From contig NC_034438.1 of assembly GCF_002078875.1 (NCBI RefSeq), forward strand, positions 17,603,747-17,667,746: a stretch of DNA of 64,000 bases, in the 5' to 3' direction. This document shows positions 40,601-51,300 of this stretch, piece after piece. Numbering within the stretch: position 1 is the first letter of the stretch; each line of letters opens with the position of its first letter. Source of the DNA: Numida meleagris (taxonomy: Eukaryota; Chordata; Aves; Galliformes; Numididae). Below the pieces are notes generated by a model. It did not search any database, was not told where the DNA came from, and worked only from the letters and a program-made list of their open reading frames with translations. Both the position numbers and the translations under genes were made by a program.

Positions 40601-42965
40601 TGTAGCTTAGGAGAAGGTTTGCTTTTCCTTTCTTGCAATGGGAAGAATGAATGGAAGATTGAGGTAGGGATATGTTTTTCTAAACAGAAAAATAAAGCAG
40701 GGAGAATCTGTATTATGTATACAGGTACTACAGCACTTTTTGCATGTTTAGTCAAGACCAGAAGCTATGGACTGTGTTATCTCTCATATTTATTTTGTTT
40801 GTGGATGACGATGCCTATTTTATATATTCAGAGGCATGGCAGATTCCTATCTCTAGCATGTTGAAAATTGTTGGTTATTCATGACACTGTTACAGGTTTT
40901 GTGCAACAAGGAAACTCCTTGGCCTGCAAAAACTTAGTGTGTTCCCAAACAGAACTTTCTTTGTGTACAACAGTTGATGTTCCAAATGTTGCACGATGCT
41001 CATTCAAGGCCAAAGGCTTCTGTTTCATAACAAACACTGAGTGCCACTACTTACGGCTGAGGGCAAATTGGCTTACTGAAAACGGCTACAAGTCTCATAT
41101 TACGCTCCAGAACTGTATTTTCAGCTGGAACACTGGAACTCAGCAGATTGGTAGACTGTGAAAGAATATGTGCAAGAGGTAACTCAACAACTTTCTCGGT
41201 TCCTCACTAGTTTTTTTTGTTTTTTACAGCCAGGCCAACTGGTTGTTGTATTTAACAAAGTTAAATACAAAAGGGTATTTAAGAGCTGATCATGAGAAAA
41301 TACAGACCTCTGAATATTCAATTAATGATTTCAGAATTCAAAGGCTTCTAAGAGAGCCTCTGCCATGCAGTGTTTCTGTCTTGTGCATAAATCTGCATTG
41401 CTTACAAGCACACCATTATCTAGCACTCTGGAATGAGGCATGGCAGGTGTCTTCTCATTTGCTGCTGCATTCCCCTGGTTAAGGCAGAGTGGAGAGACAT
41501 CCATTTGCAACAGCTGGGCAAATATAAGTATCATTGGCAACATGCATTTCATTAATTGGATTTAAAAATAAGGGGATAAACCCTTATAAGACAAGACACA
41601 CTGAATACTGATAAGTAAATAGCAAGCCTTCCTTCTTAACCAAAAAGTAATTCAAAATCTTCAATTCAAATCTGCTGTAGACCTTCCTCAAATGGCAATG
41701 TCTGAAGATGGATAGTGACAGCACTTGTCCACACACTGGTGGCTTCTGCTGCCCCTTATTTCACGTTTTGCCCTGTTTTTCTCAGCTGCTTTCCAGAAAC
41801 TGTTTCACCTCTGTGCACATGCACATTCCTCAGCACCCCATGACCACTCTGACATTTTGCCTCAGGTTTCCTTCTCCTTTAAGCCGCGTTGGAGCTTTGG
41901 CACTCTGGGAGAACTGTCCCTTCAGATTCTGTCAGACCAAAAGGGTATGCATTGCGCTGTTACCTCCTAGATTTAGTTCTATCAGAGATTTGCTCTTTTG
42001 CTTTTCTGTGTTCCTGTCTAACCAAGCGATTGTTATTCAAGGCTGTTATCATTTTCCATGTGATGAATGTTTAGTAAATTTGTAAAGCTGTTTTGTTTCT
42101 TCCTTTTCAGAACACTTTAAAATCACAAGGTCTTTTCTGTCAATGTGGTTTTATGGCACAGAGGAATACAGAGGTATAATTACGCGCTGTTTTTATTTCC
42201 TGTTGAAAGTAGTGCACATGCATGTCACAATGCCAACAACTGGTAATAATTTGGGTTCATTTACATCTTCAGAATTTGCATGCAACTAAACTCCTCCTGC
42301 TTTTATAAAACAAATAATGTTTTCTGTTCTTCTCCACTCTCACTGATGTCCTCAGTTTGATAATAAGGCTTCATTTAGGAACCCCACAGAAAACTGTCCC
42401 TCGTTTACTTACAGTTGATACTTGAAATAAAACAAGTATCAAATATGTATTTATAAAATTCAGAATGATTTACCTGTACACTCCTAAGCTGAACATTACA
42501 GTTAGATGAATGCTCATCCTCGTAAGATGTACCCTGCTTAAAAGTTGACAATGAATACAGCTGACTTTCTCACAGCATCCTTCACTGGAAAACTTGTGTG
42601 GCATCTTGACGGACCATCTAAGTGACTCACATAGTATGATCTTGAGGCCAAGATCATGTTGACGCTATCCTGCAACTACATGAAGTACCATCTGAAACTC
42701 TTCCCTGGGGTTGTCCTCCTGCAAGTCTAGAGGGAAATAATTTCCAATTTGTTCATCACATCCACCAGTGAGGACTCATTTAGGTCAGTATCCAATCATA
42801 ACTGTTAAGGGAGGAAAGAGCATGTTTCTGTTAGAGGGCAGTTCTCACCCTACTGGTACTTCAGTGCAAAGCAGCAATCCAAGCAAACTGAACATACAAA
42901 ATACCACTGTCAAGCTGCTTAGTGTTATATTTGGGGGATGCACAGCAAATTCTGTGAAGAAAGCC
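37643..42965. other. Intergenic sequence, no gene recognised
   Basis: No exon or larger repeat is recognisable. A clean hairpin next to a TATAT repeat (39,012-39,067) is listed separately. Open frames such as 40,868-41,161 and 41,708-42,085 resemble no known protein and lack flanking splice signals. Confidence 0.65.
39012..39067. repeat. Perfect 11-bp hairpin beside a TCATATAT repeat
   Basis: ACTCCCTTTCA (39,012-39,022), a five-base loop GTAGG and the exact reverse complement TGAAAGGGAGT (39,028-39,038) form a GC-containing stem. Directly after it, three copies of a TCATATAT-like unit run to 39,067. The combination resembles the edge of a small decayed element, but I cannot identify one. Confidence 0.75.
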
Positions 42966-43775
42966 TAAGATGTTCAGCTATGGAAAACTGGTTAAAGTTT
43001 GGCCCAGTGGGCTCAGGAGAACCTCATGAGGTTCAACAAATCCAAGTGCAAGGTCATGCACGTGGGTCATGGAAACCCCCACTAGCAACACAAGCTGAAG
43101 GATGTAAGGATAGAGCATAGCCCTGCTTGAAAAGCACTTGGGGGTTGTTGGGGGTACTGGTGGATGGGAAGCTGGACATGAGCTAGCAATGTGCTTTTGC
43201 AGCCCATCAAAAGAAGCATGGCCAGGAGAGTGAGGGAGGTGATCCTGCCCCTTTGCTCTGCACTGGTGAGACCTCGCCTGAAACTATGCGTTCAGTTGTG
43301 GAGTCCTCATTACAGGAGAGACATGGATCTGTTGGAGCTTGTCCAGAGGAGGGCCACGAAAGTAGTCCAAGGGATGGAACACCTCTCCTACGAGGACAGG
43401 CTGAGAGCTGGGGCTGTTCAGCCTGGAGAAGAGAAAGCCCTGGAAAGACCTGATAGCAGCCTTTCGGTATCCAAAGGGAAGCTGTAAGAAAGCGGGGGAC
43501 AGGGTCTATTGTAATAGGACAAGGGAAAAGCTGAAAGAGAGGAGATTTATATTGGATATTAGAAAAAAGCTCTTTGTGATAAAAGTGGTGAGGCACTGGA
43601 ACAGGTTGCCCAGAGGTTAGAGGGTGCCCTGTCCCCAGAAACGCTCAAGGTCAGCCCAGATGGGTCTCTGAGCAACCTGATGTAGCTGTAGGTGCCCCTG
43701 TTCATTGCAGTGGAGCTGAACGAGATGACCTTTAAAAGTCCCTTACAACTCAAAGGATTCTATGATTCAATGAAA
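42966..43775 (+). mobile_element. CR1 LINE 3' part, 5' truncated
   Basis: This is a plus-strand CR1 fragment of about 0.8 kb. Its first part translates to the C-terminal portion of the CR1 reverse transcriptase (NLMRFNKSKCKVMHVG near 43,020-43,070; PRLKLCVQLWSPHYRRDMD and LVQRRATKVVQGMEHLSYED at 43,270-43,395). It then continues into the 3' untranslated region ('ctctgagcaacctgatgtag', 'gagatgacctttaaaagtcc') and ends with the terminal units 'ggattctatgattcaatg'. Frameshifts interrupt the coding part. It ends only about 200 bases before the MAP3K1 CpG island. The 3' end resembles the CR1-B/D group, without certainty. Confidence 0.93.
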
Positions 43776-43959
43776 TTGTACAACCTGCTGTATCCAAAAT
43801 GACACCAAACTGAAAATGGCCAGGTATGCAAGGTGAGACTCAGGTTTCCTTTCCTCATCTCAGATTATATCAGCACTGAGAGAGGCAGACTTGTTTGTTG
43901 ACAAAAAAGAGCACGTTTCTGAGAGTAATGCATTCCGTTCTGATCTTGCAAAACTTAAA
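43776..43959. other. Short gap between CR1 and CpG island
   Basis: This is single-copy-like sequence of ordinary composition with no recognisable feature. It separates the CR1 3' end from the sharp rise in CpG density. Confidence 0.6.
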
Positions 43960-44297
43960 TCCCTTCTCCACAGCTCGGAGGCTGAAAGAAAAACCGTCCA
44001 ATGGTGGTGGAGAAGCATCCGAGACGAGGCGGGATTCGCTCGGGCCTCCCCATGCACGGCCATGTGATGCCTGCCGCCTGCATGCCCCGTCCCACCCCTG
44101 GGAGCCACGGCAGGAGGTGCGCGGGGCGGGCTGCGGCACAGCACATGGGCGGGCGGGCGAGCACATGGAGGTGGGTGCGCCGCGAGCCGCTCAGTAGCTG
44201 CGGACATGGAGCGGACGGGTGAGGCGGCGCCCGCCGCGTGAGGCGGCCTCCAGGACGCTGACATCCCGCCGCGGGCTGCACTGCGGAGAACCAGCAG

Positions 44298-44303
44298 GTA
44301 AGC
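44298..44303 (+). other. Candidate upstream splice donor (CAG|GTAAGC)
   Basis: Within the CpG island, about 540 bases before the MAP3K1 start codon, the sequence CCAGCAG|GTAAGC matches the vertebrate donor consensus closely. It could end a non-coding alternative first exon of MAP3K1 or of another sense transcript. No acceptor can be assigned from sequence alone, and a chance match is possible. Confidence 0.35.
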
Positions 44304-44639
44304 GGGGCGAGCGGGAGCACCGGGCACACGGCGCGCTGCAGCGGCTTGCTCCTCCCCGACCGCTCGCGGACAGCTGCGCGGCGCGGCTTGGAGGGGATAA
44401 AGGGCTCCGCTCCCCTCAGCCTCTTTTCCCGGGGCAGCTCCCGCTCCCGAGGAGGGCCGTGTGGGGGCGGGGACGCCCTCTCGCCCTCGGCTCTGGGGCG
44501 CGGCCCGCCCTCGGCCCTCTGAAGCGCGGGCGGGGGGCCGTGCCGTACCTTCGCCTTTGCCCGGCCCCGCCGGGCGGGTGCGGCCCTGCAACTGCCGACA
44601 CCTGCGCGGGGGCGACCGGGCGGGGCGGGATGGGGCCAG

Positions 44640-44834
44640 GCTCCGCCCCGCCGCACCTACGGGCATCCGCCCCGCCCCGCGCCGCCCGCCCCGCCAATGG
44701 GCGCCCGCCCGCCCCCTCACTACGCCGTTTACGCAGGCAGCGCCGTTTCCGCAGCCCGCGGGAGCGCCGGCTCCCTCCTTCTTCCCTCCACCCCCGCTCG
44801 AGTCCCGGGGGCCCGATGTGACCCGCCAGAGAAA
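44640..44834 (+). promoter_or_regulatory. MAP3K1: MAP3K1 proximal promoter and 5' untranslated region
   Basis: Several GC boxes (CCCGCCCC and CCGCCCCGC types, 44,669-44,695) run into a CCAAT box (44,694-44,698), a typical Sp1 plus NF-Y arrangement. No good TATA box lies at the right spacing, as expected for a CpG-island promoter. Transcription probably starts downstream of the CCAAT box, somewhere around 44,720-44,800; the exact site cannot be read from sequence. The start codon context GAAAATGG (A at -3, G at +4) is strong. Confidence 0.65.
44816..44821 (+). promoter_or_regulatory. Minimal start-stop upstream ORF (ATG TGA)
   Basis: An ATG is followed immediately by TGA, ending 13 bases before the MAP3K1 start codon at 44,835. 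It has a weak initiation context (C at -3, T at +4), so most ribosomes would scan past it. Start-stop elements of this kind are known to hold ribosomes and lower downstream translation. The element matters only if the transcript starts upstream of it. Confidence 0.55.
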
Positions 44835-45316
44835 ATGGCGGCGGCGGCGGGGAGTCGCACCTCGTCGTCGGGATTATCCTCGGGCGGCGGCGCGGAAGGG
44901 GCCGCCGCCGCCTCATGCGGGAGCCCGAAGGGCGGCGCGGGCGAGGGGAGCGGCGCGGGGAGCGGCGGGCTGCTGCGGGAGGCGGGCGGTGGCGGCGGCG
45001 GCTGCCGGGAGCAGCGCTCCGACTGGCGGCGGAAGCAGCTGCGCAAAGTGCGGAGCGTGGAGCTGGACCGGCTGCCTGAGGCGCCCCTCTTCCTCGCAGC
45101 CGCTCCGGCCGCCGCCTCCTCCTCGTCGTCCTCCTCCCCCTCGCCGGAGCCCCCCGAGGCGCTGCTGCTGCACTACCTGCCCGGGCCGCGCTCCGGCCCC
45201 GCCAGCCCCGCCGTCTCCCCCGGACGCGGCGCCGAGCTCCTTGAGCTGCCGGTGGGCAGCCCCGCGTCCGCTGACCCCGCCGCCGAGAGGAGGATGGAAT
45301 CGTCCCCCGCCGCGAG
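44835..45316 (+). CDS. MAP3K1: MAP3K1 (MEKK1) first coding exon, partial gene
   Basis: MAP3K1 is a MAP kinase kinase kinase that activates the JNK and ERK arms and also has a PHD/RING-like E3 ligase region. This exon supplies only the first 160 residues plus two bases of codon 161. The start MAAAAGSR matches the family's MAAAAG start and has a strong Kozak context, so I chose it over the in-frame ATG at 44,697 inside the CCAAT box. Residues 63-91 ([19 protein letters not shown], then [10 protein letters not shown]) are almost identical to mammalian MAP3K1 and are the deciding evidence. The rest is low complexity: Gly/Ala-rich 14-60, a Ser run at 95-101 followed by SPSPEPPEA, and Pro/Ser/Ala-rich to the end. 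The exon ends CCGCGAG|GTGAGC, a good phase 2 donor. The SWIM, RING and kinase domains lie in later exons outside the window. Confidence 0.95.
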
Positions 45317-45531
45317 GTGAGCGCGGCGCCGCCGCGGGACTGGGGCAGCTGTCAGCGCGGGGCCGGGAGCGCCGCGGGGCGCTGGGAGCGGCCGTGCCGG
45401 GCGGCTGCAGGCTCCTCGGGCCGGGACTGCCCCCGCCGCGCTCCGGGGCAGCGGAGCGTCCCTCAGCTCCCCGCGCTGTCCCGGCTGCGCCGAGCTTTTT
45501 TTTTTTTTCTTTATTTTTGCTTTATTTTTAG

Positions 45532-45600
45532 AGGTCTCCTGCAAAGTCTGGTTCCGGTCTGCAGCGTCCACGATACTGCAGAACGCATTTCTCTCGCTAT
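45532..45600 (+). other. Candidate in-frame alternative exon of MAP3K1 (69 nt)
   Basis: A long pyrimidine-rich tract (45,496-45,529) ends in TTTTTAG at 45,531, an excellent acceptor. Sixty-nine bases later CTAT|GTGAGA (45,601) gives a moderate donor, weakened by T at the last exon base. The segment length is a multiple of three. In the phase left by exon 1 it reads without a stop (R-GLLQSLVPVCSVHDTAERISLA), so inclusion would add 23 residues. It may equally be a chance pseudo-exon beside a slippage-prone T run. I know of no matching peptide in mammalian MAP3K1. Confidence 0.25.
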
Positions 45601-46680
45601 GTGAGAGGAGGGAATGGCTCCGGAGCGGAAATGTTTGCTCTCTTGTTTCAGAGAGAAGTCCAAGTAGTTCTGTAGTGGTTACTGTAGGTAATACATCTGA
45701 GTGAGTTCATTCAGCACCCTTGTGCTTGTAGCTTTGGCTTTCTGTCTCCGTGCTTTAATTGGTAAATCCTGTACGTTCAGGCGTTACAGAACTGCTCGTG
45801 TGCACGTTTTGCAGATTTATGTGCGGGCTTCCTGGGTGGAAGCAGTTTGAGTGCCTTCGGCTTATGCTGGGGTAGCGCACGGAGTGTTGCGGTGTGCAGG
45901 CAGGAGGGCACAGCAGTGCGGTGTCGGTGTGCAGCTGAGCTCCTGCGGGTGTCTGGCAGGGTGCCGCGTGGAGAAGCACATCTGCGCTTCTGCTTTAATG
46001 CTGCCTCACTGTTTATTTGGCTAGTTGAACCTCATAAGATAGCTATTCCCTGTTTAAAAGATGACGTGTACTCTTTCTAGCTGTGCCCTACACCAGTTGA
46101 ACCTCACAGATACTTTTTAAATGTTAGCTTATCGTGGGAGTACTGTGCTGAGAGTTGGCTTCTAAAGCAATGCCCTGTTTGTGTGAATTCTGACAAATCC
46201 TAATGGATTTGGGACTGTTTCTAGGGCAGTGCAGAAACACTTGATGTGGTGTGGTCCCAGCAGATAAGAAATCCTCTATAGTTACAGAAGGATTAGCAGA
46301 AATCTGAAGTATTCAGGAAGGGGAAAAAAATCATATGAGTTACGAATTCTCTGACTCTTAGCACCATCTTCTCTGTCAACGGGGCAAGTACAGTACATCT
46401 TTTAATACAACTGTAACTAGTTCTGTGGCTTTCAAAGAAAATGAAGAATTAGTGTCTGAATGCAGAACAAACTGGTGTCTCACGGTGGTATTAAATGTGA
46501 GTTGGGCTGGGTGTCAGGCTCAGGAAGGTCAGTCTACATCACATCGGTGCTGAAGCACTGACTCCTTCCATGCTGGTCTGTCCCACAGCAGCGATGACAG
46601 AGCAGCTGTGGATTTTTTCCCTTTACATGGGCAGTGCTGCTTACTTGTTAAGTACCTGTGTTTGCAAGTTACTGTTCTGA

Positions 46681-46699
46681 GTGTGTGTGTGTGTGTGTG
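46681..46699. repeat. (GT)n microsatellite
   Basis: About nine uninterrupted GT units lie inside MAP3K1 intron 1. This is an ordinary dinucleotide repeat. Confidence 0.9.
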
Positions 46700-47996
46700 A
46701 GTTAAAGCCCTTCTCCCCTCACAAATGCTCTCTCGCATTTGACCACAAATGTTCACAAATAATGGAGAAAGTTACGTGGCAACTGCTTGTTTCCTCACTG
46801 TATCAGTATGATAAACTCTAAGTAGCCTATCATGAGTGCAGTTTGAAGTATACTGCAGCATGAATTGTAGCTGTCCTTCAGAAATACTTTAGCATGTCTC
46901 AGCAATTCTGCATGTCCTGTTACTAGTTAGCAGATGTGGCCTAGCAGAGGAGTAGTTACCTAACATCAAGAACTTAAAATATCTCTCTGCTTACTGTGAT
47001 AATAACATGCTTTAGCAGGAGGGAGTTCTTTGTACTTGAGTAGTAGTGAGCATGTTACATGTTAAATATTTAAGTGAGTGCATGCAGTTGTTGCTCAGAC
47101 ATTTATTAAGAGGCAAACTGAAGAATTTAATGTGCAGAGGTTTTCTGTTCTGTTTTTAAATAGAGTAGTTATACTTCCCCATAAGATCTACTGCTCATTA
47201 AATGATACAGTACTTGCTCTGAAGTCCCCCTGCCAGTCTCCTTGGTATTACAGTCTCTTTCTAAATAGACTTTCTATTTATGCTGGAAGACATGCACAAG
47301 CTTTAGAATGAAGCTGAAAAGTGATTTTTACACTTATGATTTAACAGAATAGTCAAAATCACCCTTTTCATTTACTCTTTCAAGCATTCTACTTGTCACA
47401 GGATCAGATAGTGTTTTTGCTAAAAGCTGTGACTCTTTAAGCTTTCTTTTTATAACATTGTAAGGGAGGGGAGTTACTTTATTGGGAAATGCAGCTTTGG
47501 CATAAAACACTTCAGACCTTTTATTCCTTCTTTGTGCTGACGGTATATTGATTTTGTTTATATAAGAAGATCATAGCAGTGAGGTCAGTGGTAGCTGTAT
47601 TATGACTTCTTGTAATTCTAGCTGTAACATCTGATTTGGGCAGAAATCCACAATGGTTATATGCACCTCTTTTCACTAACAAAGTTTTTTTTTTAAACAC
47701 TGAAACTGTTTAAATGATGTTTATTTGTGTCTGAAATTGGTGTGGATAACTTATTTGCATTCCTGACCACAGAATTAGTTATACTGCCATAACTGTTTTT
47801 AAAGAAACAAGCAGGAAGTGCTCTGTCTCCTCTGTACAGTTACCGTGCACCATATGACTTGCATGAAAATTCAGTGTTCCAATTTCAAATTGTATGTGCA
47901 AATACAGCAGGCGTGTCAGTTCAGCTGCAGGAAAACCAGTGAGGATATTTGTGCTATATTTTCTGCAGTTCCTCTTTGGCGCCTGCTAGAGACAGT

Positions 47997-48013
47997 AAAA
48001 AAAAAAAAAAAAA
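47997..48013. repeat. A17 homopolymer
   Basis: An uninterrupted run of 17 A lies in the intron. No recognisable retrotransposon body precedes it. Confidence 0.85.
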
Positions 48014-48277
48014 CACTATGAAACCCAGGTTCTGACTACATACATGTGAGCACTGGTTAAAGCTTGTTAGTTTGGGATCTGCTTGTGACTTGTAGCACCT
48101 TTGGTGACTTGTAAGGGAGTGCATGACTGTATTAACAGAGCCTGTCTTTGGGCAATGGAGTGGGGACAGTGAGAGCAAGTACAGTTACATCACAGCCAAG
48201 ATCTGACTTGTTCTTTTTTTTTCTTTCCTCTGAAATGACAACATTCTTGCTTTGTGTTCTCAAAATGTACCTACAGT

Positions 48278-48310
48278 AAAAAAAATATATATACATATAT
48301 ATTTATATAG
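48278..48310. repeat. A-run followed by TA-rich repeat
   Basis: Seven or so A bases pass into ATATATATACATATATATTTATATAG-like sequence, an imperfect (AT)n microsatellite in intron 1. Confidence 0.8.
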
Positions 48311-51300
48311 CTTTCTTAATGTGAGTACTTTCAAGGTAAAATACAATTATGGATGTTTTACTGCAGTTCATAATGCTGGATATTTTCCACTGTCTGCTTA
48401 AGTAAGCCAGCATGTTCTCTGCTTCCAATTTAAGCTGAATCATACAGTGAGAGGAATTTCACCTCCTATCTCTTCAGCTCTGTGCTTGAAAGTATTTCAG
48501 GAAGAGGGTCACCCTCACTCATGTCTGATTTTTATCACTCTTAGTTATTGCAAGTGGTGGGGTTCTGCTTAAATGGCTTGATCTGCTATGGCAGTTTCTT
48601 TGTTCCTATGCAAAGTAAATAGATTGTAACTAACTAATCTGGAGCTTTCTGTCTGGTTGGATTTAGTGATGCTGGAGGTTCAGTCTTTGCAGTCACTGGC
48701 AGAGTCCAGATACTGTTACTGAGATACCTGAGTGTAGATGTGTGCACTTTACCTGCAGTTCCAGCACCTCAATTCCAAGATACTTTTGACTGTCCATTTT
48801 TAGTTCTGCAGATGGAGATCTGAATGTGCTGGAATATTTGTTTTGAGGTCAGAGTGAAGGCAGCAATGCAGCTGTGCCGAAGCGTGCAGCGGAGGTGCAA
48901 GCAAGCAGCTGGGGTGGGGTGGTGCTGGGAAGGCTGCCATTGGCTTTCACTGGCTTCCAGTATCTGTGAAATTTGGCTCCAGTTTGTTTAAAATAGAAAT
49001 TATATGTTGCCACATAATTGTCCTTCAAATGAGCTTTCAAAGCTCGTACTTAGCAGTGACAATAAGAGAATGGATCTGCTGTGAGCTTTGGAGTTCCTAA
49101 TGCCAATATTGGTGCTCCTGGAGAGAACAGAGCTCTCTGTGAAAACCCAAGGGTCATCTTATTTTACTTTCTGTCGGCTCTGCTCTCACTTGAAACACTA
49201 GAATTACGGCTCATTCTTCTGCTTGAGGCATAGTGGACAGAAACCCTTTAAGGGGGTCTTCATTACTTGTCTCTAGGTGACTAGGAAAAGGCTGTTAAGT
49301 GGTACATTGTTTTCTGTTGCTTCCGTCCCTTTTTATCTGTAAGCTCAGCCTCCGGATATTGACTCAAATGCTTCCTAGTTCCTGCCTGATGAGAACTTGA
49401 AAACCCTGCTCAGTAGTGAATCTTCTTGTTGAGTTTTTTTCCTGTAAGATAAGCTTGGGAGTTCTGTGCAGTTTTGGGTATGTAAGATTTTAATTTTGTT
49501 TGGTTTTTGGAAAATGGATTTTGTTAGATCTTGACTGAAAAATGTCCTAAAACCCACCCCTCAGCTCTATCACCTTGATGCTTAAGAAGCATCTTCAAAT
49601 TGGTATTTTTTAACTTTTGTCTGGGGACTCAAAGAGGTTCTGAATTGTATTATTAAAAGCTATTACCATCATCATTCCCACTTAATTTTGTTCAGAAACA
49701 TTTTGTCTTTTTTTTTTCAGTGCTGCTTAGCATCCAATGATGATGAATTTCAAGGTGTTCACAAAGCATGTTTTCCTCCTTCTTCTATAAACTTAGAATG
49801 TCATTAAGTATTCCCATTTATCTACTATGAGATGAAACAGAAATTCAAGTAATTACCACTGTTCCAGAGTATCTCAGCATATCTTTTGTGAAGTGTAAAC
49901 TATTTGCATAATTCATGGATATTTCTCATCTGCCTTGTCCTAATATTCTGATTTGTAATGGAATGGCCACCATTACACCTGGGGACTTCAGTTCTTCCCT
50001 TGTATCTCACCCATGTTTTGTGCAGCTTTTATTACTGACATACTGCTGTTGATACCTGACCCACCCACCTTGTAACATATTGGGGTCACGGCAAAGGATG
50101 GGAGTGGAGCACTGGAGAGGTGGATTATGTCCTAGTCTGGACTGACATCAGACCAAATCTGATGTCTTGTTTTCTGAGCTCGTTTTATCCTTTTTTTGCA
50201 CATCCTGTCATCTTGCTTTTGAGCACACTGAACTGATCCTTTGCTCATCTGTCAGCAGTGGTGATCAGGTCCCTTTGTGAGCTGTTAGTTATTCCTCAAA
50301 GGAATGCAGTGAATATTCCTCATTTTAACCACAAATATGCATTGCATCTCACTGGTCATTTCTGTCAAATGCACTCTTACATTCTGAGGACTTTTTTGAA
50401 TATCCTATGTAACCATCATGCTTGTATCTGCAGAATTGTTCCTCTTGAATACTGAAAGGAATTGGTGTAACATTCAAAGTACTGAAGGAAATAAATCAAA
50501 TTTGTGAAAATATCATTTTGAGAAATGAATTTGTTGGGTTTCAATATTAATGTTACCTCCCACTCTGCTACCAATAAACACCTCCAGAATTTTATTTTCA
50601 TAGTTCTTTAAACAAGGAACTTCAAAAGCTACTGAATAATATGGTCTCCCCATTACTTTCAGGTAACATTTGTCTGAATCTGAAGAGTCATACAAAATGC
50701 AAATATCTGAAGTGTGTGATGATTCGTGCCATGACCTTCCATTTGCAGCTCATGTAGAGTTTACTGACGTTGTCAGACTAATACACTGTAGCAGGCAAGT
50801 GTTTGTTTATTGTCATGGCCAAGACAATATTCTAATAGCTTTGACTCATGACAGAGTAATTTCTGTTCACTAAATGTGTATTTTGAAAACACGTTTGTAG
50901 TCAGGGACAGTTCTATCAATGTATTACTCTTCTCTTTTTTAATTTTTTCCCATTTTTAGACTGCTGAGCTGTAGAGTATGACACTAGTATTGCATTTTTT
51001 TCTCTTGTTGCAAGTTAACTTTGCCACTAGATATGTAATCAGAATTGTAAATGTTCCTGTAAAATACATCTGAAATGTTTTTTCACTAAAGTAAATATCG
51101 ATACAGATGCTTAGCTCATGACTAAGGACTTGTTTGCTTAATCTGTGGAAAATATTGAAGTTGTGATTAGCATGGAAATAGTGTTAATATGACTGATACT
51201 TTTAAATTTTTAAGAACACATTAAGGATCTGTAGTGCTTGCTAATTTTGCTGGTTTATTGATAGAAATAAAATGTGTGATGGTTCCTACGATCATGTGAG

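Larger units (their letters stand above)
43960..45610. promoter_or_regulatory. CpG island of the MAP3K1 promoter and first exon
   Basis: CpG dinucleotides, rare elsewhere in the window, become dense from about 44,020 to 45,480, with weaker shoulders on both sides. The island covers the promoter, the 5' untranslated region, the first coding exon and the start of intron 1. Such islands mark broadly expressed vertebrate promoters and are usually unmethylated. Long open frames cross it in several phases on both strands because GC-rich DNA has few stop codons; they should not be read as genes. Confidence 0.95.

Noticed and set aside
43860..44720. Minus-strand open frame of 286 codons across the CpG island
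   Set aside because: The residues are mostly R, P, A and G from CpG-rich DNA with few stops. No known protein similarity is visible, and overlapping frames of similar length exist on both strands.
44697..44834. 46-residue N-terminal extension of MAP3K1 from the ATG at 44,697
   Set aside because: That ATG overlaps the CCAAT box, so it is probably not transcribed. The family protein starts MAAAAG, matching the ATG at 44,835.
44461..45531. Plus-strand open frame of 356 codons overlapping MAP3K1 exon 1
   Set aside because: It runs through promoter, exon and intron in the wrong phase for MAP3K1 and is Pro/Arg/Ala low complexity. It exists because the island lacks stop codons.
49701..49760. Acceptor-like tract ending CAG at 49,720 as MAP3K1 exon 2
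   Set aside because: The following sequence reaches a TAG almost at once in the phase set by exon 1 and does not resemble the expected second exon.
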